Source of the DNA: Chersky-840 sp963794615
GTDB lineage: Bacteria; Actinomycetota; Acidimicrobiia; Acidimicrobiales; UBA8190
Reading direction: 5' to 3'
Length of the DNA stretch: 64,000 nucleotides
Assembly: GCA_963794615.1 (NCBI GenBank)
Contig: CAWCEP010000006.1
Location: forward strand, 620,001 to 684,000
A program made the position numbers and the translations under genes. The notes below the pieces were generated by a model that had not been told where the DNA came from, ran no database searches, and saw nothing but the letters and a program-made list of their open reading frames with translations. Shown here one piece after another: positions 16,045 through 26,077 of this stretch (positions are counted from its first letter, which is position 1; every line of letters begins with the position of its first letter).

Positions 16045-17628
16045 GTGCTAGCAGCAGCATCGCAACTCGTTCCGTATCCGAGTTGGCTCAATACCGGCGA
16101 CAACACGTGGCAGCTGGTGGCCGCCACCTTCGTCGGCCTGATGAGCCTGCCCGGACTGGCGGTTCTCTACGCGTCGATCGTCCAGAAGAAGTGGGCGGTG
16201 AACGTGCTGGCCATGATGTTCGCCGGGTTCTCCCTGGTGTTGATCGCCTGGGTGCTGTGGTCCTACAAGATGGGCTTCGGCGCCACCTCGCTGGGCGGGG
16301 GGGTGAGGAACGGTGTCCAGACCCAGCTCACCGGCGTCGGATGGGTGAAGCACTTCTTCGAGAACTTCGTCGGGAAACCGGGCGGCATCACCGGGGCCGC
16401 CGACGAACAGAGCCAGGCGGTCTCCGCCGCCAACACGGCGGTGCCCTTCCACTTCCCCACCACCACGCTGGCCTACTTCCAGTTCGTGTTCGCGGCCATC
16501 ACGCCGTTGCTGTTCCTGGGAAGCGTCCTGGGCCGGATCAAGTTCAGCGCCTGGTGCCTCCTGGTGCCGCTGTGGTCGACCTTCGTCTACGCCGTCGACG
16601 CCTTCCTGCTGTGGGGCGGCGGCTACTTCGCCCAGGAAGGAGCCCTCGACTTCTCGGGTGGGTACGTCATCCACATGTCGGCCGGTGTGTCGGGGTTCGT
16701 CGCGGCCTGGGTCCTAGGACCCCGGCTGGCTCGAGATCGACAACATGCCGTCCCCAACAACCTCGTCATGGCTGCCGTGGGAGCCGGCATCCTCTGGCTC
16801 GGCTGGAACGGCTTCAACGGTGGTGACCCCTACTACGCGGGGGCCGACGCCGCCGCCGCGGTGGTCAACACCAACGTGGCCACCGCCTGTGGCGTGGTGG
16901 TGTGGATGGCGATGGACGCCCTCTTCACCAAGTCCAAGAAGCCCACCTTCCTGGGTGGGGTGAACGGCATGATCTGCGGCCTGGTCGGCATCACCCCCTG
17001 CGCCGGCTTCGTCAACGGCCGGGGCGCGATCTACGTCGGCGTCATCTGCACGGCCGTGGTCTGGTTCGCCTGGAACTTCCTGTCCAAGGTGCGGCCCTTC
17101 TCGAAGGTGGACGATGCGCTCGGGGTCATCTACACCCACGGCATCGCCGGGTTCTTCGGGGGCATGCTGCTGGGCATCTTCGGTGACCCCAACACGCTGG
17201 AGCTGGGGTGCGGGAAGATCAACCCCGCCACGGGGCAGATCGTCAACACGGCGAACTCCCTGGCGCAGTCCCAGTCGCAGTACACGACGGCGCACGGGGG
17301 CTGTACGCCCTTCGGGGTGGGCGGCCTGATGTACACGGGCTCCGCCCACCAGCTCTGGGAACAGTTCCGAGCCGCCATCTGGGTCATCTGTTGGTCGGCG
17401 CTCGTGACCTTCATCCTCATGAAGATCATCGGGCTGGTCCTCCGTGGGGCCCGCTACAGCGACGACATCCTCGAGATCGGTGACCTCGCCATCCACGACG
17501 AGGAGGCCTTCCCCGACGAGACCTTCGCCCAGCGGACCAGCTCCGCCAGCGCCTTCGAGTTGGCCGGCCTCACCGGGTCGAAGCCTCCGCCGTTAGGGTC
17601 GGAACCCCCTCCGGCAGGCGAACGTTGA
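16045..17628 (+). CDS. amt: Ammonium transporter
   Basis: A 527-residue Amt/MEP/Rh-family channel for ammonium uptake, with about eleven membrane helices. The conserved Asp-His pair is in DFSGGYVIHMSAGVSG and the second pore histidine in YTHGIAGFFGG. The C-terminal tail GARYSDDILEIGDLAIHDEEAF contains the family's regulatory segment. It is about 100 residues longer than typical E. coli AmtB, mostly in loops and tail. The start is GTG at 16045 behind GAGGAGC. glnK follows after 31 bases, the universal amt-PII pairing, so GlnK very likely blocks this channel when nitrogen is plentiful. Confidence 0.95.
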   Translation: MLAAASQLVPYPSWLNTGDNTWQLVAATFVGLMSLPGLAVLYASIVQKKWAVNVLAMMFAGFSLVLIAWVLWSYKMGFGATSLGGGVRNGVQTQLTGVGWVKHFFENFVGKPGGITGAADEQSQAVSAANTAVPFHFPTTTLAYFQFVFAAITPLLFLGSVLGRIKFSAWCLLVPLWSTFVYAVDAFLLWGGGYFAQEGALDFSGGYVIHMSAGVSGFVAAWVLGPRLARDRQHAVPNNLVMAAVGAGILWLGWNGFNGGDPYYAGADAAAAVVNTNVATACGVVVWMAMDALFTKSKKPTFLGGVNGMICGLVGITPCAGFVNGRGAIYVGVICTAVVWFAWNFLSKVRPFSKVDDALGVIYTHGIAGFFGGMLLGIFGDPNTLELGCGKINPATGQIVNTANSLAQSQSQYTTAHGGCTPFGVGGLMYTGSAHQLWEQFRAAIWVICWSALVTFILMKIIGLVLRGARYSDDILEIGDLAIHDEEAFPDETFAQRTSSASAFELAGLTGSKPPPLGSEPPPAGER

Positions 17629-17659
17629 CCCGGCCGAGCTCGACGAAAGGGAGCGCACA

Positions 17660-17998
17660 ATGAAGCTGGTCGTGGCAGTCCTCAAGCCCTTCAAACTCGA
17701 CGAGGTCAAGGAGGCCCTGAAGACACTGGGCGTCCAGGGCATGACCCTCACCGAGGCGCAGGGTTTCGGCCGCCAACGGGGCCACACGGAGGTCTACCGA
17801 GGTGCGGAATACGAGGTGGACTTCGTCCCCAAGATCCGCGTCGAGGTCCTCGTCGACGACACCCAGGCCGACGAGGTGGTCGACGCCATCGTGACCACGG
17901 CCGCCACCGGCAAGATCGGTGACGGCAAGGTGTGGGTCATCCCGGTGGAGTCGGTGGTGCGGGTGCGCACCGGGGAGCGAGGTCGCGACGCCCTCTGA
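17660..17998 (+). CDS. glnK: Nitrogen regulatory protein P-II
   Basis: A 112-residue P-II signalling protein that binds ATP/ADP and 2-oxoglutarate and controls the adjacent Amt channel. The T-loop GHTEVYRGAEYEVDFVPK contains Tyr51, the residue that is uridylylated or adenylylated; the B-loop TAATGKIGDGKVWV and the C-terminal RVRTGERG are intact. The length is exactly typical. It follows amt with AAGGGAG as ribosome binding site and is closed by the inverted repeat at 18015-18067. The amt linkage favours the name glnK over glnB. Confidence 0.95.
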   Translation: MKLVVAVLKPFKLDEVKEALKTLGVQGMTLTEAQGFGRQRGHTEVYRGAEYEVDFVPKIRVEVLVDDTQADEVVDAIVTTAATGKIGDGKVWVIPVESVVRVRTGERGRDAL

Positions 17999-18014
17999 TC
18001 CCTGAAAGGTCTGG

Positions 18015-18067
18015 CCCTCTGACCGGCTCGGCTCGCCTCCCCCCGGGCGCGCCGGCCGGTCGGAGGG
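18015..18067. terminator. Bidirectional terminator-like hairpin between glnK and gpmA
   Basis: The arm CCCTCTGACCGGC (18015-18027) pairs with GCCGGTCGGAGGG (18055-18067), thirteen pairs including one G-U wobble, around a 27-base loop. It lies between two convergent stop codons, where a terminator is expected. There is no clear U tract, as is common in high-GC actinobacteria. Confidence 0.6.
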
Positions 18068-18068
18068 A

Positions 18069-18818
18069 TCAGCCGGCCTGGCGGGCCACCGCTTCGGTGG
18101 CGGCCCGGATGGCCTCGGGGTCCCCCAGCTGTCGGTCGTCGACGAGCTCGAGGTCGGAGTCGAAACGGAACCACCACGGCACGCCGGTGGGTACCTCGAG
18201 GCCGACGATGTCGTCGTCGGGGATGTCCTTCAGGTACTTGACCAGCGCCCGGATCGAGTTGCCGTGGGCGACGACGAGTACGCCCGAAAAGGCGCGCAGA
18301 TCCGAAGCGATGGCGTCCTCCCAGTACGGCACCATGCGGAGGACCACGTCGGCCAGGCACTCGGTGTCGGGCAGGGCACCAGGTGGGAGGGCCCTGTAGC
18401 GGTCGTCGTGGGAGGGGTGGCGCTCGTCGTCGGGGAGCAGGGGTGGCGGGGGGACGTCGTAGCTCCGGCGCCACAGCTTGACCTGGGCCTCGCCGAACTC
18501 TGCCACGGTCTGCTTCTTGTCGAGCCCCTGGAGCGCCCCGTAGTGGCGCTCGTTCAGGCGCCAGTGGCGCCGCACCGGGAGCCAGCTCCGGCCCAGCTCG
18601 TCGAGGGCCAGGTTGGCGGTGCGCACGGCCCGGGTCAGGACCGAGGTGTGGACCACCTGGAGGTCGAGCCCGGTGCGTTGCTCCGCCGCCAGGAGCGCGC
18701 CCGCCGAGCGGGCCTCGGCCTCGCCCTTGGGCGTGAGATCGACGTCGGTCCACCCCGTGAACAGGTTCTGGGCGTTCCAGGTGGACTCGCCGTGGCGGAT
18801 GAGGACCAGGTCAGGCAC
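18069..18818 (-). CDS. gpmA: 2,3-bisphosphoglycerate-dependent phosphoglycerate mutase
   Basis: A 249-residue glycolytic enzyme that interconverts 3- and 2-phosphoglycerate. LIRHGESTWNAQNLFTGW carries the phosphorylated histidine of the RHG motif; NERHYGALQG and VVAHGNSIRALVKYL supply the other substrate-binding and catalytic residues of the dPGM group. The length is standard. The start is ATG at 18818. It is convergent with glnK and follows the 64-residue gene on the same strand by 46 bases. Confidence 0.95.
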   Translation of the reverse strand: MPDLVLIRHGESTWNAQNLFTGWTDVDLTPKGEAEARSAGALLAAEQRTGLDLQVVHTSVLTRAVRTANLALDELGRSWLPVRRHWRLNERHYGALQGLDKKQTVAEFGEAQVKLWRRSYDVPPPPLLPDDERHPSHDDRYRALPPGALPDTECLADVVLRMVPYWEDAIASDLRAFSGVLVVAHGNSIRALVKYLKDIPDDDIVGLEVPTGVPWWFRFDSDLELVDDRQLGDPEAIRAATEAVARQAG

Positions 18819-18864
18819 GCCTTCCAGCGTACTCAGGCCACTGGCTGACGACGAAGGGGCGCGG

Positions 18865-19059
18865 CTAGGGAGCGGCGTCCTTGGCCCACAGGACGGTGTC
18901 GGACGAGGCGGGGACGAGCTCGAGCCCGAGGCCCTCGGCCATCTGGGCGGCCATCTTCCGGGTTCCCATCAAGGTGTCGGGGTGGCCGTCGACGTAGACG
19001 ACGTCGACGGAGTGGGTGTGCGGGTGCCACACCACGGCCACGACCTCACGCTCGGCCAC
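18865..19059 (-). CDS. Small hypothetical protein (64 residues)
   Basis: A short soluble protein beginning VAEREVVAVVWHPHTHSVDV and ending in VPASSDTVLWAKDAAP. I chose GTG at 19059 because GGAGG lies about nine bases upstream; the open frame continues upstream but through a GC-rich hairpin that looks non-coding. It has an alternating strand/helix pattern (VVYVDGHPDTL, TRKMAAQMAEGLGLEL) and no known motif. It lies between gpmA and the divergent dnaK operon. I do not recognise it. Confidence 0.55.
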   Translation of the reverse strand: MAEREVVAVVWHPHTHSVDVVYVDGHPDTLMGTRKMAAQMAEGLGLELVPASSDTVLWAKDAAP

Positions 19060-19079
19060 CTCGGCGTCCTCCGGTTGGA

Positions 19080-19119
19080 CGGCGGGGCGTTGGACCGGAA
19101 ATGTGCCAACGCCCCGCCG
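19080..19119 (-). other. Perfect 14-bp hairpin in the leader of the 64-residue gene
   Basis: CGGCGGGGCGTTGG at 19080-19093 is followed by a 12-base loop and its exact complement CCAACGCCCCGCCG at 19106-19119. It lies eight or so bases upstream of the GGAGG site of the minus-strand gene, so it would fold in that gene's mRNA leader. Neither side has a U tract, and the region is divergent, so an ordinary terminator is not expected here. The rest of the 378-base gap holds the dnaK promoter described next; I see nothing else in 19120-19320. Confidence 0.6.
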
Positions 19120-19325
19120 CACCCCCCGGTGAGCGGCCGTGTCAGGTTGGGAAATGGGTGTTCCCGCAGCCGCTTGAGGGCCACGGTAGGACCGACGGAG
19201 GCGGGGGCCCAGCGGGGTTCCACCTGGCGTGCCGGTGGTTTCCACCTATGTACCGGCTCGACCGGGGGCGCGAACGTGGTCGCCAGGGCCAACCGGGGTG
19301 GGAGACGAATTTCTCTTGCAGAAAG

Positions 19326-19357
19326 ATTGACAGGTATCCACTCAAGATTGCTATACT
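19326..19357 (+). promoter_or_regulatory. dnaK promoter with HAIR operator (HspR site)
   Basis: ATTGACA-GGTATCC-ACTCAAG at 19326-19346 has the spacing of the HAIR operator CTTGAGT-N7-ACTCAAG and a perfect right half. The same bases form a -35 box TTGACA (19327-19332), with TATACT (19352-19357) as -10 at a long 19-base spacing. A further half-site AGTCAAG lies at 19364-19370. Bound HspR would cover the -35, giving repression that is lifted on heat shock. hspR itself is the fourth gene of this operon, so the loop is autoregulatory. A GGAGG site precedes the dnaK ATG. Confidence 0.8.
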
Positions 19358-19437
19358 GCTAACAGTCAAGTAGCCGCAGCAGACACGAATTCCCTGGTGA
19401 GAGCCACCGGGACAGCAGAGTATACGGAGGCAACGCA

Positions 19438-21288
<1,851 letters not shown>

Positions 21289-21312
21289 CCCCGATGTCAG
21301 GTCAGCCCGGCG

Positions 21313-21945
21313 GTGACCGGGACGCGGGAGGACCGCGTCCCGGTTTCCCCGGCGCGCCCGCGCCCCGAGCCGACCGTCCCCCGGGTCGAGCCCGTCGTCG
21401 ACGACATGGACGAGGCCGAGCTCATGGATCCCGCGGTCGAAGCGCCCAACGAGACCGTCGTCGACGACCTCGACGACCTCCTCTTCACGGCGCGGCGCGA
21501 GCGGGACGAGTACCTGGAATTGTCGCGCCGGGTCCAGGCCGACTTCGAGAATTACAAGAAGCGCATGCTGCGTCAGCAGACCGACAACTTCGAGCGCGCC
21601 GCCGAGGACCTCGTGACCAAGGTGCTGCCCGTGCTCGACGCCTTCGACCTGGCCCGCGCCCATCTCGGCGAGGGTGACGACACGTCGCCCGAGGGCAAGG
21701 CCCTCGTGGCCGGCTCGACCCTGCTGGCCGACATCTTGAGCCGCGAGGGGCTCGAGCGCATCGGCGCGGCCGGCGAGCCCTTCGACCCCACCGTCCACGA
21801 GGCGGTGGACCGTGTCAGCGCCGACGACAGTGCCGCTCCGGCGGACAGCGCGCCCGACGGCCCCGTCATCGACGAGGTGCTGCGGGCCGGCTACCGGTGG
21901 AAGGGACGGGTGATCCGCCCGGCCATGGTCCGGGTGCGGGGGTAA
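21313..21945 (+). CDS. grpE: Nucleotide exchange factor GrpE
   Basis: A 210-residue co-chaperone that releases ADP from DnaK. The core YLELSRRVQADFENYKKRML begins the long coiled coil, and the C-terminal part (GAAGEPFDPTVHEAV, VLRAGYRWKGRVIRPAMVRV) is the conserved beta domain. The N-terminal 60 residues are acidic and variable, as usual. The start is uncertain: GTG at 21313 keeps the frame but has no clear ribosome binding site, whereas an ATG at 21285 that overlaps the dnaK stop is in another frame. The stop TAA overlaps the dnaJ ATG (TAATG). Confidence 0.92.
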   Translation: MTGTREDRVPVSPARPRPEPTVPRVEPVVDDMDEAELMDPAVEAPNETVVDDLDDLLFTARRERDEYLELSRRVQADFENYKKRMLRQQTDNFERAAEDLVTKVLPVLDAFDLARAHLGEGDDTSPEGKALVAGSTLLADILSREGLERIGAAGEPFDPTVHEAVDRVSADDSAAPADSAPDGPVIDEVLRAGYRWKGRVIRPAMVRVRG

Positions 21946-23066
21946 TGGTCGCCCAGCGGGAGTGGCTCGACAAGGACTACTACCAGGTCCTGGGCGTGTC
22001 CCCCACGGCCACCGACAAAGAGATCACGCGCGCCTATCGCAAGCTCGCCAAGCAGTTCCATCCCGATGCCAACCCCGGGGCCGAGGACCGCTTCAAGGAG
22101 ATCTCCGCCGCCCACGACGTCATCGGCGACGCGGCCAAGCGCAAGGAGTACGACGAGGTCCGTCGCCTGGGCCCGGCCAGCTTCGGCGGCTTCGGGGGAC
22201 CGGGCGGGCCGGGGGGAGCGGGGAGCACGACCTTCCGGGTCGAGGACCTCGGCGACCTCGGGGACCTGTTCGGCGGGCTGGGCGGTGCCTTCGGCGGAGG
22301 CCGACGGGCCCGCAACGCCGGGCCGCGCCGCGGCGCCGATGTCGACGCCGAGCTCTACCTGTCCTTCGAGGACGCCGTGCGCGGCGTCACCACGTCGGTG
22401 AACGTGGCCGGCGAGGCGCGCTGCGAGACGTGCCACGGCACGGGCGCGGCCCCGGGCACGTCCCCGGTGACGTGTCCCACTTGTCACGGCCGGGGGGCCC
22501 TCGACGACAACCAGGGGCTGTTCTCCCTCAGCCGGGTGTGCCCGCAGTGCTCGGGGCGCGGCACCATCATCGAGACGCCGTGCAAGACCTGTCGCGGCTC
22601 GGGCGTGGTGCGCCGCACCCGCCAGGTGAAGGTGCGCATCCCCGCCGGGGTCGAAGACGGCCAGCGCATCCGGGTCAAGGGACGTGGCGCGCCGGGCCGA
22701 GCCAACGGGCCCGCCGGCGACCTGTACGTCACGGTGCGGGTGGGCAACCATCCCCTCTTCGGCCGGCGGGGCCGCAACCTCACCCTCAGCGTGCCGGTGA
22801 CCTTCCCCGAGGCGGCGCTGGGGTCGACGGTGAAGGTGCCCACCCTCGACGAGCCCGTGACCTTGCGCGTCCCGGCCGGGACGTCGTCGGGCAAGACCTT
22901 CCGCGTCAAGGGCCGGGGCGTGCCCGGCCACGGGCGGACCCCGGCCGGTGACCTTCTCGTCACCGTGGACGTGACCGTGCCCAAGAAGCTGACCGACGAG
23001 CAGCGGGCCGCCGTCGAGGAGTTCGCCCGCGTCTCCGACGACGAGCCGCGGGACATCTGGAGGTGA
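21945..23066 (+). CDS. dnaJ: Chaperone protein DnaJ (type I Hsp40)
   Basis: A 373-residue co-chaperone that delivers clients to DnaK and stimulates its ATPase. The J domain (DYYQVLGVSPTATDKEITRAY) contains HPD in KQFHPDANPG; a glycine-rich linker follows. Four zinc motifs CETCHGTG, CPTCHGRG, CPQCSGRG and CKTCRGSG make it type I. The two C-terminal client-binding domains are complete. The start ATG at 21945 overlaps the grpE stop by one base. A good GGAGG sequence at its 3' end serves the next gene. Confidence 0.96.
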   Translation: MVAQREWLDKDYYQVLGVSPTATDKEITRAYRKLAKQFHPDANPGAEDRFKEISAAHDVIGDAAKRKEYDEVRRLGPASFGGFGGPGGPGGAGSTTFRVEDLGDLGDLFGGLGGAFGGGRRARNAGPRRGADVDAELYLSFEDAVRGVTTSVNVAGEARCETCHGTGAAPGTSPVTCPTCHGRGALDDNQGLFSLSRVCPQCSGRGTIIETPCKTCRGSGVVRRTRQVKVRIPAGVEDGQRIRVKGRGAPGRANGPAGDLYVTVRVGNHPLFGRRGRNLTLSVPVTFPEAALGSTVKVPTLDEPVTLRVPAGTSSGKTFRVKGRGVPGHGRTPAGDLLVTVDVTVPKKLTDEQRAAVEEFARVSDDEPRDIWR

Positions 23067-23088
23067 ACAGCGATGGCGCCGCCGCGCC

Positions 23089-23553
23089 GTGACGATCGAC
23101 GGCCCCGAGCCCCGGGGCCGACGCAGCGCCCCCCCCCGCCCGTCGATGCTCGGCGGCGACAGCGCGGCCCGCGCCGTGTACGTGATCTCGGTGGCGGCCG
23201 AGCTGGCCGGCGTGCACCCCCAGACGCTTCGCTTCTACGAGCGCAAGGGCCTCGTCGACCCGTCGCGCACCGGGGGCGGCAACCGCCGCTACAGCCAGCT
23301 CGACATCGAACGCCTCCGCCACATCGGGTCGCTCACGGCCTCGGGGCTGAACCTCGAAGGGGTCCGCCACGTCCTCGAGCTCGAGGCCGAGGTGGAGCGG
23401 CTCACCGCCGAGCTCGAACAGGTGCGCGACGAGGCGCGTGACAAGGTGGAGCAGACGCATCGCCAGTACCGGCGCGACCTGGTGCCGCTGCACCAGGCCC
23501 TCGTGTTCCGCCGCGCCGGGCACGGGGACGCGCCGCGCCGGACAGGGAGGTAA
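23089..23553 (+). CDS. hspR: Heat-shock repressor HspR (MerR family)
   Basis: A 154-residue MerR-type repressor. The winged helix is YVISVAAELAGVHPQTLRFYERKGLV with the wing GGGNRRYSQLDIERL, followed by a coiled coil (LELEAEVERLTAELEQVRDEA). HspR of other actinobacteria represses the dnaK operon through HAIR sites, and one lies before dnaK here. GTG at 23089 is the in-frame start but lacks a ribosome binding site; the good GGAGG serves ATG 23073 in another frame, separated by a run of nine C at 23129-23137. A run of eight would join the two frames. A later start near VYVISVAAEL is also possible. Confidence 0.88.
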   Translation: MTIDGPEPRGRRSAPPRPSMLGGDSAARAVYVISVAAELAGVHPQTLRFYERKGLVDPSRTGGGNRRYSQLDIERLRHIGSLTASGLNLEGVRHVLELEAEVERLTAELEQVRDEARDKVEQTHRQYRRDLVPLHQALVFRRAGHGDAPRRTGR

Positions 23554-23557
23554 CCCC

Positions 23558-26047
23558 ATGGCCATCGACCAGGAACGCTGGACCCTCAAGGTCCAAGAAG
23601 CCTTGCGCAACGCGGTGGAGCGCGCCCACGCCCAGAACAACCCCGAGGTCACCCCGGACCACATCCTGGCCGCCCTGCTCGGCCAGCCCGAGGGCCTGGC
23701 GCTGCCGCTGCTGGCCAAGGCGGGGGTGGAGCCCACCTCGCTCACCAACCGTGTCGAGGAGCGCCTGGCCTCGCTCCCCAAGGCCTACGGCGGCAGCGAT
23801 GTCACCCTGTCGCGCCCGGCCCGGGACCTGCTCGAGGCGGCCGACAGCCTGCGCGGGGACATGGGTGACGAGTACGTCTCGGTCGAGCACCTCCTCCTGG
23901 CGCTGTCCGACGTCATCGGGGTGAAGCGCGACGAGCTCCTCGGCGCGCTGCGGGCCGTGCGGGGCAGCCACCGCGTCACGTCCCAGAACCCCGAGGAGCA
24001 GTACCAGGCGCTCGAGAAGTACGGGCGCGACCTCACCGAGGCGGCCCGGCGGGGCAAGCTCGACCCCGTCATCGGGCGCGACGAGGAGATCCGCCGCGTC
24101 ATCCAGGTCCTCAGCCGCCGCACCAAGAACAACCCCGTGCTCATCGGCGAGCCCGGCGTGGGGAAGACCGCCATCGTGGAGGGCCTCGCCAACCGCATCG
24201 TCGAGGGCGACGTGCCCGAGGGCCTGCGCGACAAGCGCGTCGTGGCCCTCGACCTCTCCGCCATGGTGGCCGGGGCCAAGTACCGGGGCGAGTTCGAGGA
24301 GCGCCTGAAGGCGGTGCTCAAGGAGATCACCGACTCCGAGGGCGAGATCATCACCTTCATCGACGAGCTCCACACCATCGTGGGCGCGGGCGGGGCCGAA
24401 GGGGCCATGGACGCCGGCAACATGATCAAGCCCATGCTGGCGCGCGGCGAGCTCCGACTGGTGGGGGCGACGACGCTCGACGAGTACCGCCGCCACATCG
24501 AGAAGGACGCCGCGCTCGAACGGCGCTTCCAGCCCGTGTTCGTGGGCCAGCCCTCGGTGGAGGACACCATCGCCATCCTGCGCGGCCTCAAGGAGCGCTA
24601 CGAGGTGCACCACGGCGTGCGCATCCAGGACGCCGCCCTGGTCGCGGCGGCGGTGCTGTCGGACCGCTACGTGACGGGGCGCTTCCTCCCCGACAAGGCC
24701 ATCGACCTCGTCGACGAGGCCGCCAGCCGGCTGCGCATCGAGATCGACTCCATGCCCACCGAGATCGACGTCGTCACCCGCCGCATGCGCCAGCTCGAGA
24801 TCGAGCGCGTGGCGCTGGCCAAGGAGACCGACGACGCGTCGAAGGAACGCCTGGCCCGCCTGGAGGAGGAGCTCGCCAACCTGACCGAGACGGCCGACGC
24901 CATGACGGTGCGGTGGCAGGCCGAGAAGGACGCCATCACCGCCATCCGCAGCCTCAAGGAGGAGCTCGAGACGCGCAAGGGCGAGGCCGAGCGCTATGCG
25001 CGCGACGGCGACCTCACGCGCGCCTCGGAGATCCGCTACGGCGTCATCCCCGACATCGAGCGCCGCATCGAGGACGCCACCAAGGCCCTGGCCGAGCTCC
25101 AGGCCTCGGGGGCGATGCTCAAGGAAGAGGTCGACGCCGAGGACGTGGCCGAGGTGGTGAGCCGCTGGACCGGGGTGCCCGTCACCCGGCTCATGGAGGC
25201 CGAGCTGGCCAAGCTGGTGCGCATGGAGGAGGCCCTCCACGCCCGCGTGGTGGGCCAGGACGAGGCCGTCGTGGCGGTGGCCAACGCCATCCGCCGCAGC
25301 CGGGCCGGCCTGTCGGACCCCAACCGGCCCATCGGGTCGTTCCTGTTCCTCGGCCCCACCGGGGTGGGCAAGACCGAGCTGGCCCGGGCGCTGGCCGACT
25401 TCCTCTTCGACGACGACCGGGCCATGGTCCGCATCGACATGGGCGAGTACCAGGAGAAGCACACCGTGAGCCGCCTGGTGGGGGCGCCGCCCGGCTACGT
25501 CGGCTACGAGGAGGGCGGTCAGCTCTCCGAGGCGGTGCGCCGCCGCCCCTACGCGGTGGTGCTGCTCGACGAGATCGAGAAGGCGCACCCCGACGTGTTC
25601 AACGTCCTGCTCCAGGTGCTCGAGGACGGACGGCTCACCGACGGCCAGGGCCGCACCGTCGACTTCACCAACACCGTCCTCATCATGACGTCCAACCTGC
25701 CCGGCGATCCCCAGGACTTCTTCAAGCCCGAGTTCTTCAACCGCATCGACGAGGTGGTCCGCTTCCGCCACCTGTCGGAGGCCGACATCCGCCGCATCGT
25801 CGACATCCAGGTCGCCACGCTGGCGGCCCGGGTGGCCCAGCGCCGGTTGACGCTGGTGGTCACCGACGACGCCCGGGACTGGCTGGCCCGCGCCGGCTAC
25901 GACCCCGACCTCGGGGCGCGCCCGCTGCGCCGGGTGATCCAGCACTCGGTGGAGGACCCGCTCGCCCTGGCCCTGCTGGAAGGGCGCTACACCGACGGCG
26001 ACACCGTGACCGTCGACGTCGCCGACGGGTCGATCGCGCTGCGCTGA
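23558..26047 (+). CDS. clpB: ATP-dependent disaggregase ClpB (Hsp104)
   Basis: An 829-residue hexameric AAA+ disaggregase that works with DnaK to rescue aggregated protein. It has an N-terminal Clp repeat domain, a first AAA module with Walker A GEPGVGKT, a middle coiled coil (about residues 395-510, with RRMRQLEIERVALAKE), and a second module with GPTGVGKT and VVLLDEIEKAHPDV. The absence of a ClpP-binding loop and the presence of the middle domain support ClpB over ClpA/C. The start ATG at 23558 follows GGGAGG and the hspR stop by four bases. It is the last gene of the heat-shock operon. Confidence 0.96.
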   Translation: MAIDQERWTLKVQEALRNAVERAHAQNNPEVTPDHILAALLGQPEGLALPLLAKAGVEPTSLTNRVEERLASLPKAYGGSDVTLSRPARDLLEAADSLRGDMGDEYVSVEHLLLALSDVIGVKRDELLGALRAVRGSHRVTSQNPEEQYQALEKYGRDLTEAARRGKLDPVIGRDEEIRRVIQVLSRRTKNNPVLIGEPGVGKTAIVEGLANRIVEGDVPEGLRDKRVVALDLSAMVAGAKYRGEFEERLKAVLKEITDSEGEIITFIDELHTIVGAGGAEGAMDAGNMIKPMLARGELRLVGATTLDEYRRHIEKDAALERRFQPVFVGQPSVEDTIAILRGLKERYEVHHGVRIQDAALVAAAVLSDRYVTGRFLPDKAIDLVDEAASRLRIEIDSMPTEIDVVTRRMRQLEIERVALAKETDDASKERLARLEEELANLTETADAMTVRWQAEKDAITAIRSLKEELETRKGEAERYARDGDLTRASEIRYGVIPDIERRIEDATKALAELQASGAMLKEEVDAEDVAEVVSRWTGVPVTRLMEAELAKLVRMEEALHARVVGQDEAVVAVANAIRRSRAGLSDPNRPIGSFLFLGPTGVGKTELARALADFLFDDDRAMVRIDMGEYQEKHTVSRLVGAPPGYVGYEEGGQLSEAVRRRPYAVVLLDEIEKAHPDVFNVLLQVLEDGRLTDGQGRTVDFTNTVLIMTSNLPGDPQDFFKPEFFNRIDEVVRFRHLSEADIRRIVDIQVATLAARVAQRRLTLVVTDDARDWLARAGYDPDLGARPLRRVIQHSVEDPLALALLEGRYTDGDTVTVDVADGSIALR

Positions 26048-26077
26048 GCCGCCTCGGCCCCACGTCGACGGTCGGGG

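Noticed and set aside
23402..25945. 847-codon open frame antisense to hspR and clpB
   Set aside because: High GC leaves few stops on the opposite strand; the clpB frame has all the expected motifs and the antisense one has none.
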